From: Prevotella sp.
Lineage (GTDB): Bacteria; Bacteroidota; Bacteroidia; Bacteroidales; Bacteroidaceae
Assembly (NCBI GenBank): GCA_017615355.1
Contig: JAGAAJ010000117.1
Coordinates: 1-33,908 of the forward strand
Direction: 5' to 3'
Length of the DNA stretch: 33,908 nucleotides
The notes beneath the pieces are model-generated. The model did not search any database, was not told the origin of the DNA, and worked only from the letters and a program-made list of their open reading frames with translations. A program made the position numbers and the translations under genes. This document shows positions 25,092 through 32,622 of this stretch, in pieces (positions within the stretch are counted from its first letter, which is position 1; every line of letters starts with the position of its first letter).

Positions 25092-26213
25092 TTACTTCTT
25101 CAGCTTGATTTTATAGAAATCCAATGCCTCTGCCATCACCACGAAGAAATTGTCGATGTCCTTCACGTCGATGGTGCCCAGGGCACAGAGACGGAAGGTG
25201 TTGGTGGTGCTAATCTTACCGGGATAAATGGTGAAGCCGCGCTCATAGCAGTAGTCGTGCACCTTCTCGAAACTCCAATTGGGATCATCGGGATATTTAA
25301 CTGACACCACGAGGCCCGACTCAATCTTCGGATCAATGACAGTCTCGAAGCCGAGTTCTTTCACACCCTTGCGGATGGCCTCGTAGACACGGCGATGGCG
25401 TGCGAACTTTGCAGTCTCACCCACTTCGAAGTATTCCTTCAGGGCCTGAATGGTGGCGTAGATGGTCTGCACGGGAGGCGTGAAGTGCATCTCGCCGGTC
25501 TTCTCGAAGTATTCGTATTGCAAGTAAAGGTTGCAGTAGTAGGAGCGGGTGGGGTAGTTCTTCGATGCCTCGATGATGGCCTTGCGACCGATAATGAACG
25601 AGAGACCCGACATGGCCATCAGTCCCTTTTGTGCCGAGGCCATGCAGAAGTCGACGTTGTCTTTCACCACGTCGAGGGGAATCATACCTAGCGTCGAGGT
25701 GGTGTCGCTGATGAAGATGGCTCCATGCTGATGGGCAAGGGCACCAATCTCGCGGATGGGGTTCAGCACGCCGGTACCCGTCTCGTGATGGCAGCAGTAA
25801 ACCACAGCCACGTCGGGATTGTCCTTCAATGTCTGCTCCACAGCTTTCAGGTCGGGCTGCTCGTAGACGCTCGATTTGAGGTCGATGTGTGGGATATGAT
25901 ACATCTGGCACACCTCTACGGCACGCGAGTTATAGGCGCCGTTGTTCACTACGAGTATTTTCTTGCCTTCGGGCACAAGTGAGTTGATGCAAATATCGAT
26001 GTTGATGGTTCCCGAACCGCAGAAGAGCACCGAGGTGTATTCGTCCTCAGGAGCATGAACCACTTTCAGCAGGTCGCTGCGCAGTCCTTTCATTAATCCT
26101 GCAAACTCTTTCTCTCGCGGACAGATATCGGGAACGACCTGTGCCATCTTCACCGTGTCGGTTGTTGTGGCAGGGCCGGGGTTCAACAATACATTTCTTT
26201 TAATTGTTTCCAT
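25092..26213 (-). CDS. phnW: 2-aminoethylphosphonate--pyruvate transaminase
   Basis: 373 residues. Interconverts phosphonoacetaldehyde and 2-aminoethylphosphonate with an alanine/pyruvate pair, using PLP. The start METIKRNVLLNPGPATTTDTV is the standard beginning of the family; an in-frame ATG 21 bp upstream is less likely. Landmarks are LFCGSGT (cofactor phosphate), ISDTTSTLG (D170, pyridine nitrogen) and MASAQKGLMAMSGLSF (K196, Schiff base). In degradation clusters this enzyme comes with phosphonatase (phnX), which is absent. Here it follows PEP mutase and the decarboxylase, so it works in the biosynthetic direction to make AEP. It is fourth-from-last in the operon, 52 bp after the decarboxylase. 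Confidence 0.95.
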   Translation of the reverse strand: METIKRNVLLNPGPATTTDTVKMAQVVPDICPREKEFAGLMKGLRSDLLKVVHAPEDEYTSVLFCGSGTINIDICINSLVPEGKKILVVNNGAYNSRAVEVCQMYHIPHIDLKSSVYEQPDLKAVEQTLKDNPDVAVVYCCHHETGTGVLNPIREIGALAHQHGAIFISDTTSTLGMIPLDVVKDNVDFCMASAQKGLMAMSGLSFIIGRKAIIEASKNYPTRSYYCNLYLQYEYFEKTGEMHFTPPVQTIYATIQALKEYFEVGETAKFARHRRVYEAIRKGVKELGFETVIDPKIESGLVVSVKYPDDPNWSFEKVHDYCYERGFTIYPGKISTTNTFRLCALGTIDVKDIDNFFVVMAEALDFYKIKLKK

Positions 26214-26265
26214 GTCTAAAAATCTAAACGTCAAACTAAAAAACGCTACGTTCCAACATAGCCTG

Positions 26266-27393
26266 TTATTGCTTGAGGAAGTCCATCAGGGCTTCTTTAT
26301 TCTGAATCGGAGTGGTGGTGGGACGTCCCAGGTCTTTCCTGTTGCCTTTCTTTACGCGGACTTCGACGAGCGCGGGGCCATTGGCCATTTTGACCTTTGA
26401 CAGCGTCTCTTGCAGGGTCTCTTTCGTCTCAACGCTATAAATCTGTTTATAACCTACAGCCTTGGCGATGGCGGGCAGGTCGATTTGCAGTCCTACGGTA
26501 GGCTGACCTCCAACGGAGTCGTGGGCACCATTGTTGAAGACTACATGTACATAGTTGCTGGGCTGCATAGAGGCCGTGATGGCCATATTGCCCATGTGCA
26601 TGATGGCAGCGCCGTCGCCGTCGAAGCAATATACGGGACGGTTGGGCTGCTGCAGGGCGATGCCCAGCGCTATCTGGGAGGCGTGCCCCATAGAGCCTAC
26701 GGTAAGGAAGTCGTGGCCGTGACCCTGGCCTTTGCGCTCTCTTATCTCAAACAGCTCGCGTGAGATCATTCCTGTGGTCGACACCACGGCGGCAGTTGGG
26801 GGCAATGCCTCTACGACGGTCTCAATGGCTTCTTCGCGGGCAAGTGTCAGTCCGCTATCCACCTTATTCTTCAGCGTATAGGTATCGAAGGTGTCTTTCT
26901 CGATGACCAAGGCATAGCACTCGTTGGTCTTCAGCATGTATTCCACAGCCGTTTTTATCTGTTTTGCTGCAGCCTCCTCGTCTTTGCTCAGCACGGTGTA
27001 GTTGATGCCCATCGTATTGAGCAAGCCTGTCGTCACCTTACCCTGTTTGACGTGCTGTGGCTCGTCGTGCACACCTGGGCGTCCTCTCCAACCTATCAGC
27101 AGCAGTACAGGGATGTTGTACACCTCCTTGTCGGTCAGCGAGGCCAACGGGTTGATGATGTTTCCTTCGCCCGAGTTCTGCATATAGACGACGGGGATGC
27201 GCCCTGTAGCCAGGTGATAGCCTGCGGCAATACCCATAGCGCCACCCTCATTGGCAGCGATAATGTTCTGCTCTCGTGGCAGCGTGTCTGTGATGTAGGC
27301 ACAGATATTCTTCAACAACGAATCGGGCACACCGGCAAAGAAGTCGATGTTGCTCTCTTTCAGTTTCTCAATAAAAAAATCAGGTCTCAACAT
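26266..27393 (-). CDS. aepY: Phosphonopyruvate decarboxylase
   Basis: 375 residues. Decarboxylates phosphonopyruvate to phosphonoacetaldehyde with thiamine diphosphate and Mg2+, which makes the unfavourable PEP mutase step run forward. The ATG at 27393 (MLRPDFFIEKLKESNIDFFAGVPDSL) is chosen over a TTG two codons upstream. The TPP glutamate is in AANEGGAMGIAAGY (E49), and the TPP-binding motif is FDGDGAAIMHMGN ending in a conserved Asn (HVVFNNGAHDSVGGQPT). It is a single fused chain, as in Bacteroides, not split into two subunits. The gap to PEP mutase is 22 bp and holds the second copy of a 19-bp repeat. Confidence 0.96.
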   Translation of the reverse strand: MLRPDFFIEKLKESNIDFFAGVPDSLLKNICAYITDTLPREQNIIAANEGGAMGIAAGYHLATGRIPVVYMQNSGEGNIINPLASLTDKEVYNIPVLLLIGWRGRPGVHDEPQHVKQGKVTTGLLNTMGINYTVLSKDEEAAAKQIKTAVEYMLKTNECYALVIEKDTFDTYTLKNKVDSGLTLAREEAIETVVEALPPTAAVVSTTGMISRELFEIRERKGQGHGHDFLTVGSMGHASQIALGIALQQPNRPVYCFDGDGAAIMHMGNMAITASMQPSNYVHVVFNNGAHDSVGGQPTVGLQIDLPAIAKAVGYKQIYSVETKETLQETLSKVKMANGPALVEVRVKKGNRKDLGRPTTTPIQNKEALMDFLKQ

Positions 27394-27396
27394 AAC

Positions 27397-27415
27397 CAAT
27401 AACCGTTAACCAATA
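27397..27415. repeat. 19-bp intergenic repeat, copy 2
   Basis: The minus strand reads TATTGGTTAACGGTTATTG, one base different from the copy at 21415-21433. It fills the gap between the PEP mutase stop and the decarboxylase start. Confidence 0.75.
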
Positions 27416-28735
27416 TTATGCCTTTTTCGTTCCCGGAATCAGGTTCAGAATCTGTTTGATGGGCATACAGTAATCGTTGCTGGCCTCCAGGCTGCGGCTA
27501 TGTTCAAGGATGCTCTCGGCGCATTTCACCATAGCGGGATAGGCCGAGCGCAGCATGTGGTTGGCATAGATGACGATGTTGATGCCCCATGAAGCCAGCT
27601 CCTCTTCGGTAAACTGGTTGTAGGTGGTGGGCACGGCCACGATGGGCGTGTGGTTGTCCTTCTCGCGGAAGCGCAGGCAGAACTCCTTGATGTCTTCGCC
27701 GCTCTTGTCCTTCGAGTGAATCATGATGCCGTCGGCTCCTGCCTCCACATAGGCGTGACAACGCTCAAGGGCATCGTCGACCGACTTGCCGGCGATGAGG
27801 CTCTCGCAACGCGAGATCACCATGAAGTCGCGGGTGATCTGAGCATTCTTGCCTGCCTTGATCTTATTGCAGAAGCCCTCGATGGTGTCTTGCATCTGCA
27901 CAGCATCGGTGCCGAAGAGCGAGTTCTGCTTCAGTCCTACCTTGTCCTCGATGATGACGGCCGAGATACCCAGACGCTCCAATGTGCGAACGGTGAATAC
28001 GAAGTGCTCTACCTTGCCGCCCGTGTCGCCATCGTAGATGACTGGCTTGGTCGTCACCTCGAGCGTGTCGTTCAGGTCGTGCAGGCGGGTGGTGAGGTCG
28101 ACTGCCTCGATGTCGGGCTTGCCCTTCGACGTGGAGTCGGTAAGCGACGAGGCCCACATGCCGTCGAACTCGCGGTGCTGTCCGTTCACCTCTACCGATG
28201 TGTGCTCGGCAATGAGTCCCGTCAGACCGTTGTGTGACTCCAGGATGCGCACGATGGGCTTAGCTGATATCAGTCGGCGCAGCGAGGCCAGGCGAGCCTG
28301 CGGCGTGACGCCCAGCGAGTCAATTTCCTGCTTCAGTCCTGATGCCGAGATGCCTTTGGTGTAGGGAATCTCGATGACTTCGCCTCCCAGCGACTCCATC
28401 GTCTTGAACACTTCGTCGCGGATGTATTTGTCGGGACCGTATTGCCAGTCGTCGCCGTGAATGATGTAGTCGGGCTTGTATTTCAGGAGGTTGGGCACAT
28501 AGCTCCACTCTTCCTGCGGAACGATGGAATCCACGCCCTTGATGTTCTCGATGACATTCTTGCGCTGCTCATAGGTCAGATACGGCAGTCGCTTGTGGGT
28601 TGCTATGGCCTTGTCGGTATAGAGGCCAATCATCACTTTACCATACTTGGCACCCTCGTTAATGATGTTGATAAGTCCGGGGTGCATAATGTCGCCTATC
28701 ATTCCCAGATAGACAGTTTTCGATGTGTCTTTCAT
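27416..28735 (-). CDS. aepX: Phosphoenolpyruvate mutase fused to N-terminal nucleotidyltransferase-like domain
   Basis: 439 residues. PEP mutase converts PEP to phosphonopyruvate, forming the C-P bond. Residues about 5-140 are a cytidylyltransferase-like domain (TagD type) with GDDW (94-97), TYEQRKNVIE and GISASGLK (128-135). The usual HxGH nucleotide motif reads HPGL (H18, L21), so one catalytic His is replaced. Residues about 155-439 are the PEP mutase: DGMWASS, YDGDTGG and the mutase signature EDKVGLKQNS (E263-K265, N271-S272), all intact. In related fusions the nucleotidyltransferase makes a CMP-activated phosphonate. It is the first gene of the operon, with a -7 element about 44 bp upstream. 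Confidence 0.96.
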   Translation of the reverse strand: MKDTSKTVYLGMIGDIMHPGLINIINEGAKYGKVMIGLYTDKAIATHKRLPYLTYEQRKNVIENIKGVDSIVPQEEWSYVPNLLKYKPDYIIHGDDWQYGPDKYIRDEVFKTMESLGGEVIEIPYTKGISASGLKQEIDSLGVTPQARLASLRRLISAKPIVRILESHNGLTGLIAEHTSVEVNGQHREFDGMWASSLTDSTSKGKPDIEAVDLTTRLHDLNDTLEVTTKPVIYDGDTGGKVEHFVFTVRTLERLGISAVIIEDKVGLKQNSLFGTDAVQMQDTIEGFCNKIKAGKNAQITRDFMVISRCESLIAGKSVDDALERCHAYVEAGADGIMIHSKDKSGEDIKEFCLRFREKDNHTPIVAVPTTYNQFTEEELASWGINIVIYANHMLRSAYPAMVKCAESILEHSRSLEASNDYCMPIKQILNLIPGTKKA

Positions 28736-28778
28736 TACTGAATATGTCTCAATAACTTGTTGTTTTTTATTTCGGCTG

Positions 28779-28786
28779 CAAAATTA
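28779..28786 (-). promoter_or_regulatory. Probable -7 element of the phosphonate operon
   Basis: The minus strand reads TAATTTTG (followed by C), 43 bp before the aepX start. No TTTG with 19-21 bp spacing was seen. It implies that the six genes aepX to PAP2 start as their own unit, not from the SDR gene. Confidence 0.6.
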
Positions 28787-28829
28787 CTCATTTTTTTCCA
28801 AATAGCGTTGCCTTTTGCTGAAAAATACG

Positions 28830-29840
28830 CTACAACCACCCATTCTCTTTATACCATTGAATGGTCAGATGGGTGCCTTCCTTCAGTTGATAATGAGGCT
28901 CATAGCCCAGCTCTTTGCGTGCCGGCTCGATATCACAACGCCAGTTGCGCTGCTTCAGGATGTGATACTTGTCGTTGTTCAGGGCCGAGATCTTACCTGT
29001 GATGTGTCCCCATTTGTCACCCAGCCACGTGATGACACGCAGTACCCAGATGGGTGCCTTGATACGAATCCACCAGGGATGGCCCAGCTCCTCGCGGATG
29101 AGGTCGCTGAACGTCGTCGACTGATAGACCTCGCCGTCTGAGAGGAAGTATTTGCGGCCTGTCTGACCTTTTTCGCAGGCAAGGAAGACGGCCTGCACCA
29201 CGTCCTGCACATAGACGAAGGTGATGTCCTGACGCTTGTAGCCCACGGCGAAATCGCTGTGCTGCTTGATGCTCTTTGCCATCAGGAAATAGTCGCGTTC
29301 GCGCGGGCCATAGACGCCGGTCGGACGCAGAATGACGTAAGGGAAAACCCCTCCTCCCGAGGGGGCTTCTAATGCGTCTAACCATTGCTCAGCCTCTAAC
29401 TTACTGCGTCCGTAGTTGGTGTTGGGCTGTGGCGTATCGTCTTCACGGATCTCCGTGTAGGGCTGTTGCTCATGGATGGCTCCGAAGACACTAAGCGAGC
29501 TGAGATAGACAAAACGCTTCAGCGGCATCTTCAGGGCCAGAAGGGCCCGCACAAGGTTCTTCGTGCCCTCGGTATTGATGCGGAAGAAATCCTCCTTGTT
29601 CAGACATTTCGTCACGCCTGCGGCATGTACCACATAGTCGAAGTCCTGTCCCTTCAATTGGCGCTCCAAGTCCTCCTGACTGGAGAGGTTCAGCTCGATG
29701 AAGTGGATGCGCTCATCGGTGAGAAACTGTTTCGAGCTGCTCTTGCGCATAGCCGCCCATGTCTCAAAGCCTTGGCGCAGGGCTTCCTCGACAATAAATG
29801 AGCCGATAAATCCGCTGGCGCCGGTCACTAATATTTTCAT
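28830..29840 (-). CDS. Extended SDR, NAD-dependent epimerase/dehydratase family
   Basis: 336 residues. The start is MKILVTGASGFIGSFIVEEAL, the NAD(P)-binding GxxGxxG motif; the frame extends 45 bp upstream without such features. The catalytic pattern is YLSSLSVFG followed by NYGRSKLEAEQW (Tyr and Lys of YxxxK). The C-terminal half contains RPTGVYGPRERDYFLM, typical of 3-beta-HSD-like and nucleoside-diphosphate-sugar epimerases. A short low-complexity insert (EAPSGGGVFPYV) sits between the YxxxK helix and the RPTGVYGP strand and is encoded by a C/G-rich hairpin. The gene is 94 bp upstream of the phosphonate operon in the same direction. Lipid or sugar substrate is not readable. A role in sphingolipid base or ceramide reduction is conceivable but unsupported. 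Confidence 0.85.
   Translation of the reverse strand: MKILVTGASGFIGSFIVEEALRQGFETWAAMRKSSSKQFLTDERIHFIELNLSSQEDLERQLKGQDFDYVVHAAGVTKCLNKEDFFRINTEGTKNLVRALLALKMPLKRFVYLSSLSVFGAIHEQQPYTEIREDDTPQPNTNYGRSKLEAEQWLDALEAPSGGGVFPYVILRPTGVYGPRERDYFLMAKSIKQHSDFAVGYKRQDITFVYVQDVVQAVFLACEKGQTGRKYFLSDGEVYQSTTFSDLIREELGHPWWIRIKAPIWVLRVITWLGDKWGHITGKISALNNDKYHILKQRNWRCDIEPARKELGYEPHYQLKEGTHLTIQWYKENGWL
29348..29364. repeat. Short C/G-rich palindrome inside SDR gene
   Basis: CCCCTC (29348-29353) pairs with GAGGGG (29359-29364) around a 5-nt loop. It encodes APSGGG and resembles the hairpin elements in murF and GH2 in composition, but it is shorter. Confidence 0.5.
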
Positions 29841-29858
29841 ATTTCCTGAATTTGTGTG

Positions 29859-29866
29859 CAAAATTA
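29859..29866 (-). promoter_or_regulatory. Putative -7 element of the SDR gene
   Basis: The minus strand reads TAATTTTG (followed by C), 18 bp before the ATG. No convincing -33 TTTG at the right distance. Confidence 0.5.
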
Positions 29867-29897
29867 CTACTTTTTCTTCAATCAACGTGCTAAAAAC

Positions 29898-32453
29898 CTA
29901 CTTTTCTTCCTCGGAAGGGGCTGAAAAGATGATGGATGCGTCGTTAAGGTAGGGCGACGAGGCCCTGACGGTGACTTGTTGCCCCTTCTCGGGTTGTATG
30001 TAGGCCACCAGCTTGCCACCTGAAACGCGTAGCTGCTGGTTGGGCCAGTAGGCAGGAGCTCGGCGTGGAGCGGCGTTGTTGTTGATGTTGCCGTTCTCCA
30101 TTCCTAAGAGACGACCTCCCTGCACGAAGAGTGTTACCATGTTGTCGGCATTCTTTACGAGGTTCCCTTGCTCGTCGACCACCTCCACGAAGACGTGCAT
30201 CAGCGAGTCGGTGGTCAGGCGCAGGGCAGCAGGACTGCCGCTGGTCTTCAGCTCATAGAAGGCTCCGTTGTCGGCCTCGCAGCGCAGCGTGCCGGGCTTG
30301 TAGTCGATGTCGCAATAGAGGATGCCGGTTTCCTCGTGGCGCTGCAACGTCACATCTAAGGGCTGGCCGTTGAGGAAGAGACGGGCGCTGTTGGCGTTGG
30401 TATAGCACATCACACGAACACGGTCGCCTTCACGATAGTTCCACGTGTCGTTGGCGTAGGGCGATGGCGGAGCACCCCAGGCTCTGTTGTTATTGCGGCG
30501 ACCATTCCTATTGCCCCTGTTAGGCCCATTGGTGCCAGTTGTTCCAAGATAGCACACAGGCTTTTCGCTCCACAACGAGGCGCGATACCAGCCGATGGGT
30601 TTGCGCTGTCCGGCCAGGTCGAGCAATCCGGCGGTGCTGCCGCGTGCAGGCCATGTGCCGCTCTCGCCCAAGTAGTCGATACCCGTCCATAGAAATTGTC
30701 CGAAGATGAAGTCACGGTCGGTGACGGCTTTCCAGGCAGGCAGGTCGTGACGGTTCTCCGAGCCGTAGAGGATGCGCTGCGGATAGGTCTTGTGGTCGGC
30801 GTCGTAGCGGCTCTCAGTATAGTTGTAGCCCACCACGTCGACAGCTTCGGGATAGGCCGTCTGGTTCGACATCACCACGCCGGCCAAGGCTCCTGTCGTG
30901 GGACGCGAGGGGTCGATGTCCTTCACAATCTTGGCCAGCCTTTGGGCGATGATGCCGATGCGCATTGCGTCAGGCTGACCAGGCTTGTAGCCGCCATACA
31001 TGGGTTGTGTGAAGCCTGAGCCGTCGCCATCGAGTACGGGATGCGTGTAGGGGTCGTTGGGATAATCCACCTCGTTGCCGATGCTCCAGAGGAAGACGCA
31101 GGGATGGCAACGGTCGCGGCGCACCATATCGGCCACGTCGCGGTCAATCCATTCCTCGAAATAGGTGTAGGTGCCCTCGAAGCCTGGCTTGCCCTGATTC
31201 CAGCCTTTCATCCATTTGCGCTTGGGAAACTCCCACTCGTCGCTCGCCTCGTCCATCACCAACATTCCCTCCTCGTCGCAGATATCGTAGAGGGCTGGAG
31301 CATGGGGATTGTGGCTCATGCGCAGGGCGTTGACGCCGATGGCCTTGAGCTCGCGCACGCGGCGTCGCCACACCTCGGCAGGCACGGCGGTGCCCAAGAC
31401 TCCCGCATCGTCATGCACGCAGACTCCCTTCACCTTCATCCATTGTCCGTTGAGGGCAAAACCCTTCGTAGGTGAGAATTCCAGCGTGCGCAGGCCTGCC
31501 TTCACTACCGACTGGTCGCCATTGCTGAGCTTGGTGGTGAGGGTGTAGAGATAGGGATTGTCGAGCGACCATCGCTTGGGATTCCTGATCGTGAGTCTGA
31601 CCGTCTTCTTCTCCTGCGCTCCAATGCCTGTAGTTGTCGTCGCCACCACATTCCCTTCTGCATCCATCAGCTCAACAGTAGCGGAAAAGGTATCTCCTCC
31701 CCTCCCTATAAGGGAGGGGTTGGGGGTGGGTCTTGTTGTCTCAATGTCAACCTCTACTACGGCTTTGCTGTTGTTGATACTCCGTAGTCGGTAGGCCGTG
31801 CCCCATTGAGCCAAGTGCACTTCAGGCGCGCTGACGAGCCACACATTGCGGTAGATGCCCGAGCCCGTGTACCAGCGGCTATCGGCTTCTGCGGAGTGGT
31901 CGACACGCACGGCCAGCACGTTCTGTCCGTCGCTACGCAGATAGGGCGTCAAGTCATAGAGGAACGATGCGAAGCCGCTTGGACGCTTGCCCAACAGATG
32001 ACCGTTGAGGTAGACCTCGGAGTGGTTGTAGACGCCTTCGAAGTAGATAAAAAGAGACTCACCCCCACCCCCTCCCTGTAAGGGAGGGGAGTAATTACCT
32101 CGCAAGTCCGTGTTATCTGCGGTAGAAGTATCTCCTCCCCTCCCTTTAGGGAGGGGCTGGGGGAGAGTCTTCCTATACCACCCCACGCCTCCTGGCAGGT
32201 AGCCTTGGCAGCTTCCCTTGTCGGGCGACATCGGCAGCTCCACGCTCCAGTCATGGGGCAGGGTGACGCGACGCCAGCGCGAGTCGTCGAAGTCGGGATT
32301 CTTCATGTCGGGCGATTCCGACACGTTCCAGGCGCTGTCCACCAGCAGGAAGCGCCAGTCGTCGTTCAGCAGCTGGGCTTGGCCGAAGGACACTTGTGCA
32401 TGGGCCTTTCCGAGCAGAAAGGCGAACAAAGTCAGGATGAATAGTCTTTTCAT
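29898..32453 (-). CDS. Glycoside hydrolase family 2 (beta-galactosidase type) with DUF4982
   Basis: About 851 residues. The start is at MKRLFILTLFAFLLGKAHA, a Sec signal peptide; the frame extends 126 bp upstream with no coding character. A sugar-binding N-domain is followed by an Ig-like domain, then the barrel with FLWSIGNEVDYPND (E461, acid/base) and RILYGSENRHDLP (E566, nucleophile position). WTGIDYLGESGTWP, the DUF4982-type domain and a final Ig-like domain complete the usual architecture. A Gly/Asn/Arg-rich linker (GNRNGRRNNNRAWG) lies near residue 650. Three hairpin elements are inserted: two near residues 95-132, between WYRKT and FIYFEG, and one near 240-254, all read in frame. Substrate is probably a beta-galactoside or related plant glycan. 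It has its own promoter. Confidence 0.9.
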   Translation of the reverse strand: MKRLFILTLFAFLLGKAHAQVSFGQAQLLNDDWRFLLVDSAWNVSESPDMKNPDFDDSRWRRVTLPHDWSVELPMSPDKGSCQGYLPGGVGWYRKTLPQPLPKGRGGDTSTADNTDLRGNYSPPLQGGGGGESLFIYFEGVYNHSEVYLNGHLLGKRPSGFASFLYDLTPYLRSDGQNVLAVRVDHSAEADSRWYTGSGIYRNVWLVSAPEVHLAQWGTAYRLRSINNSKAVVEVDIETTRPTPNPSLIGRGGDTFSATVELMDAEGNVVATTTTGIGAQEKKTVRLTIRNPKRWSLDNPYLYTLTTKLSNGDQSVVKAGLRTLEFSPTKGFALNGQWMKVKGVCVHDDAGVLGTAVPAEVWRRRVRELKAIGVNALRMSHNPHAPALYDICDEEGMLVMDEASDEWEFPKRKWMKGWNQGKPGFEGTYTYFEEWIDRDVADMVRRDRCHPCVFLWSIGNEVDYPNDPYTHPVLDGDGSGFTQPMYGGYKPGQPDAMRIGIIAQRLAKIVKDIDPSRPTTGALAGVVMSNQTAYPEAVDVVGYNYTESRYDADHKTYPQRILYGSENRHDLPAWKAVTDRDFIFGQFLWTGIDYLGESGTWPARGSTAGLLDLAGQRKPIGWYRASLWSEKPVCYLGTTGTNGPNRGNRNGRRNNNRAWGAPPSPYANDTWNYREGDRVRVMCYTNANSARLFLNGQPLDVTLQRHEETGILYCDIDYKPGTLRCEADNGAFYELKTSGSPAALRLTTDSLMHVFVEVVDEQGNLVKNADNMVTLFVQGGRLLGMENGNINNNAAPRRAPAYWPNQQLRVSGGKLVAYIQPEKGQQVTVRASSPYLNDASIIFSAPSEEEK
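31691..31734. repeat. CCCCTCCCT hairpin element, copy A (inside GH2)
   Basis: Stem CCCCTCCCT (31699-31707) with AGGGAGGGG (31711-31719), 3-nt loop ATA, followed by TTGGGGGTGGGTCT. It encodes PTPNPSLIGRGG in the GH2 gene. Confidence 0.85.
32055..32098. repeat. CCCCTCCCT hairpin element, copy B (inverted)
   Basis: Stem CCCCTCCCT (32069-32077) with AGGGAGGGG (32081-32089), loop GTA. The flanking GACTCACCCCCACC is the inverse of the tail of copies A and C. It encodes NYSPPLQGGGGGESL. Confidence 0.85.
32129..32170. repeat. CCCCTCCCT hairpin element, copy C
   Basis: Stem CCCCTCCCT (32137-32145) with AGGGAGGGG (32148-32156), loop TT, then CTGGGGGAGAGTCT. It shares the left flank GTATCTCCTC with copy A. 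It encodes LPQPLPKGRGGDT. Confidence 0.85.
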
Positions 32454-32490
32454 GTTGGTGATGTTTTTGTTGTCAATAGGATTGTGGCTA

Positions 32491-32522
32491 CAAAGATAAC
32501 GCTTTTTTCGCGTTCCCGCAAG
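32491..32522 (-). promoter_or_regulatory. Probable promoter of GH2 gene
   Basis: On the minus strand, CTTG (32522-32519) and TATCTTTG (32498-32491) are separated by 20 bp, close to the TTTG/TAnnTTTG consensus. The leader is about 37 nt. Confidence 0.65.
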
Positions 32523-32589
32523 TATTTCACATTCTTTCTTGCGGATAAAGAAAAAAGCAAAATTTCTTGGGCTTTTCACATTTTTCCAC

Positions 32590-32597
32590 TATCTTTG
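32590..32597 (+). promoter_or_regulatory. Putative -7 element for DUF3737 gene
   Basis: TATCTTTG, followed 25 bp later by the ATG at 32623. The upstream -33 element is poor (TTGG about 19 bp upstream). Confidence 0.6.
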
Positions 32598-32622
32598 CAC
32601 GAACAAAACGAACAACGACGAT

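Noticed and set aside
25092-26213. AEP degradation (PhnWX) role for the transaminase
   Set aside because: No phosphonatase gene is present and the gene lies directly after PEP mutase and phosphonopyruvate decarboxylase, which makes sense only for synthesis.
32454-32579. Extension of the GH2 protein by 42 residues upstream
   Set aside because: It runs through the promoter region and precedes a clear Sec signal peptide starting at 32453.
32539-32622. Extension of the DUF3737 protein by 28 residues
   Set aside because: It overlaps the -7 element and has no resemblance to the family N-terminus, which starts at 32623.
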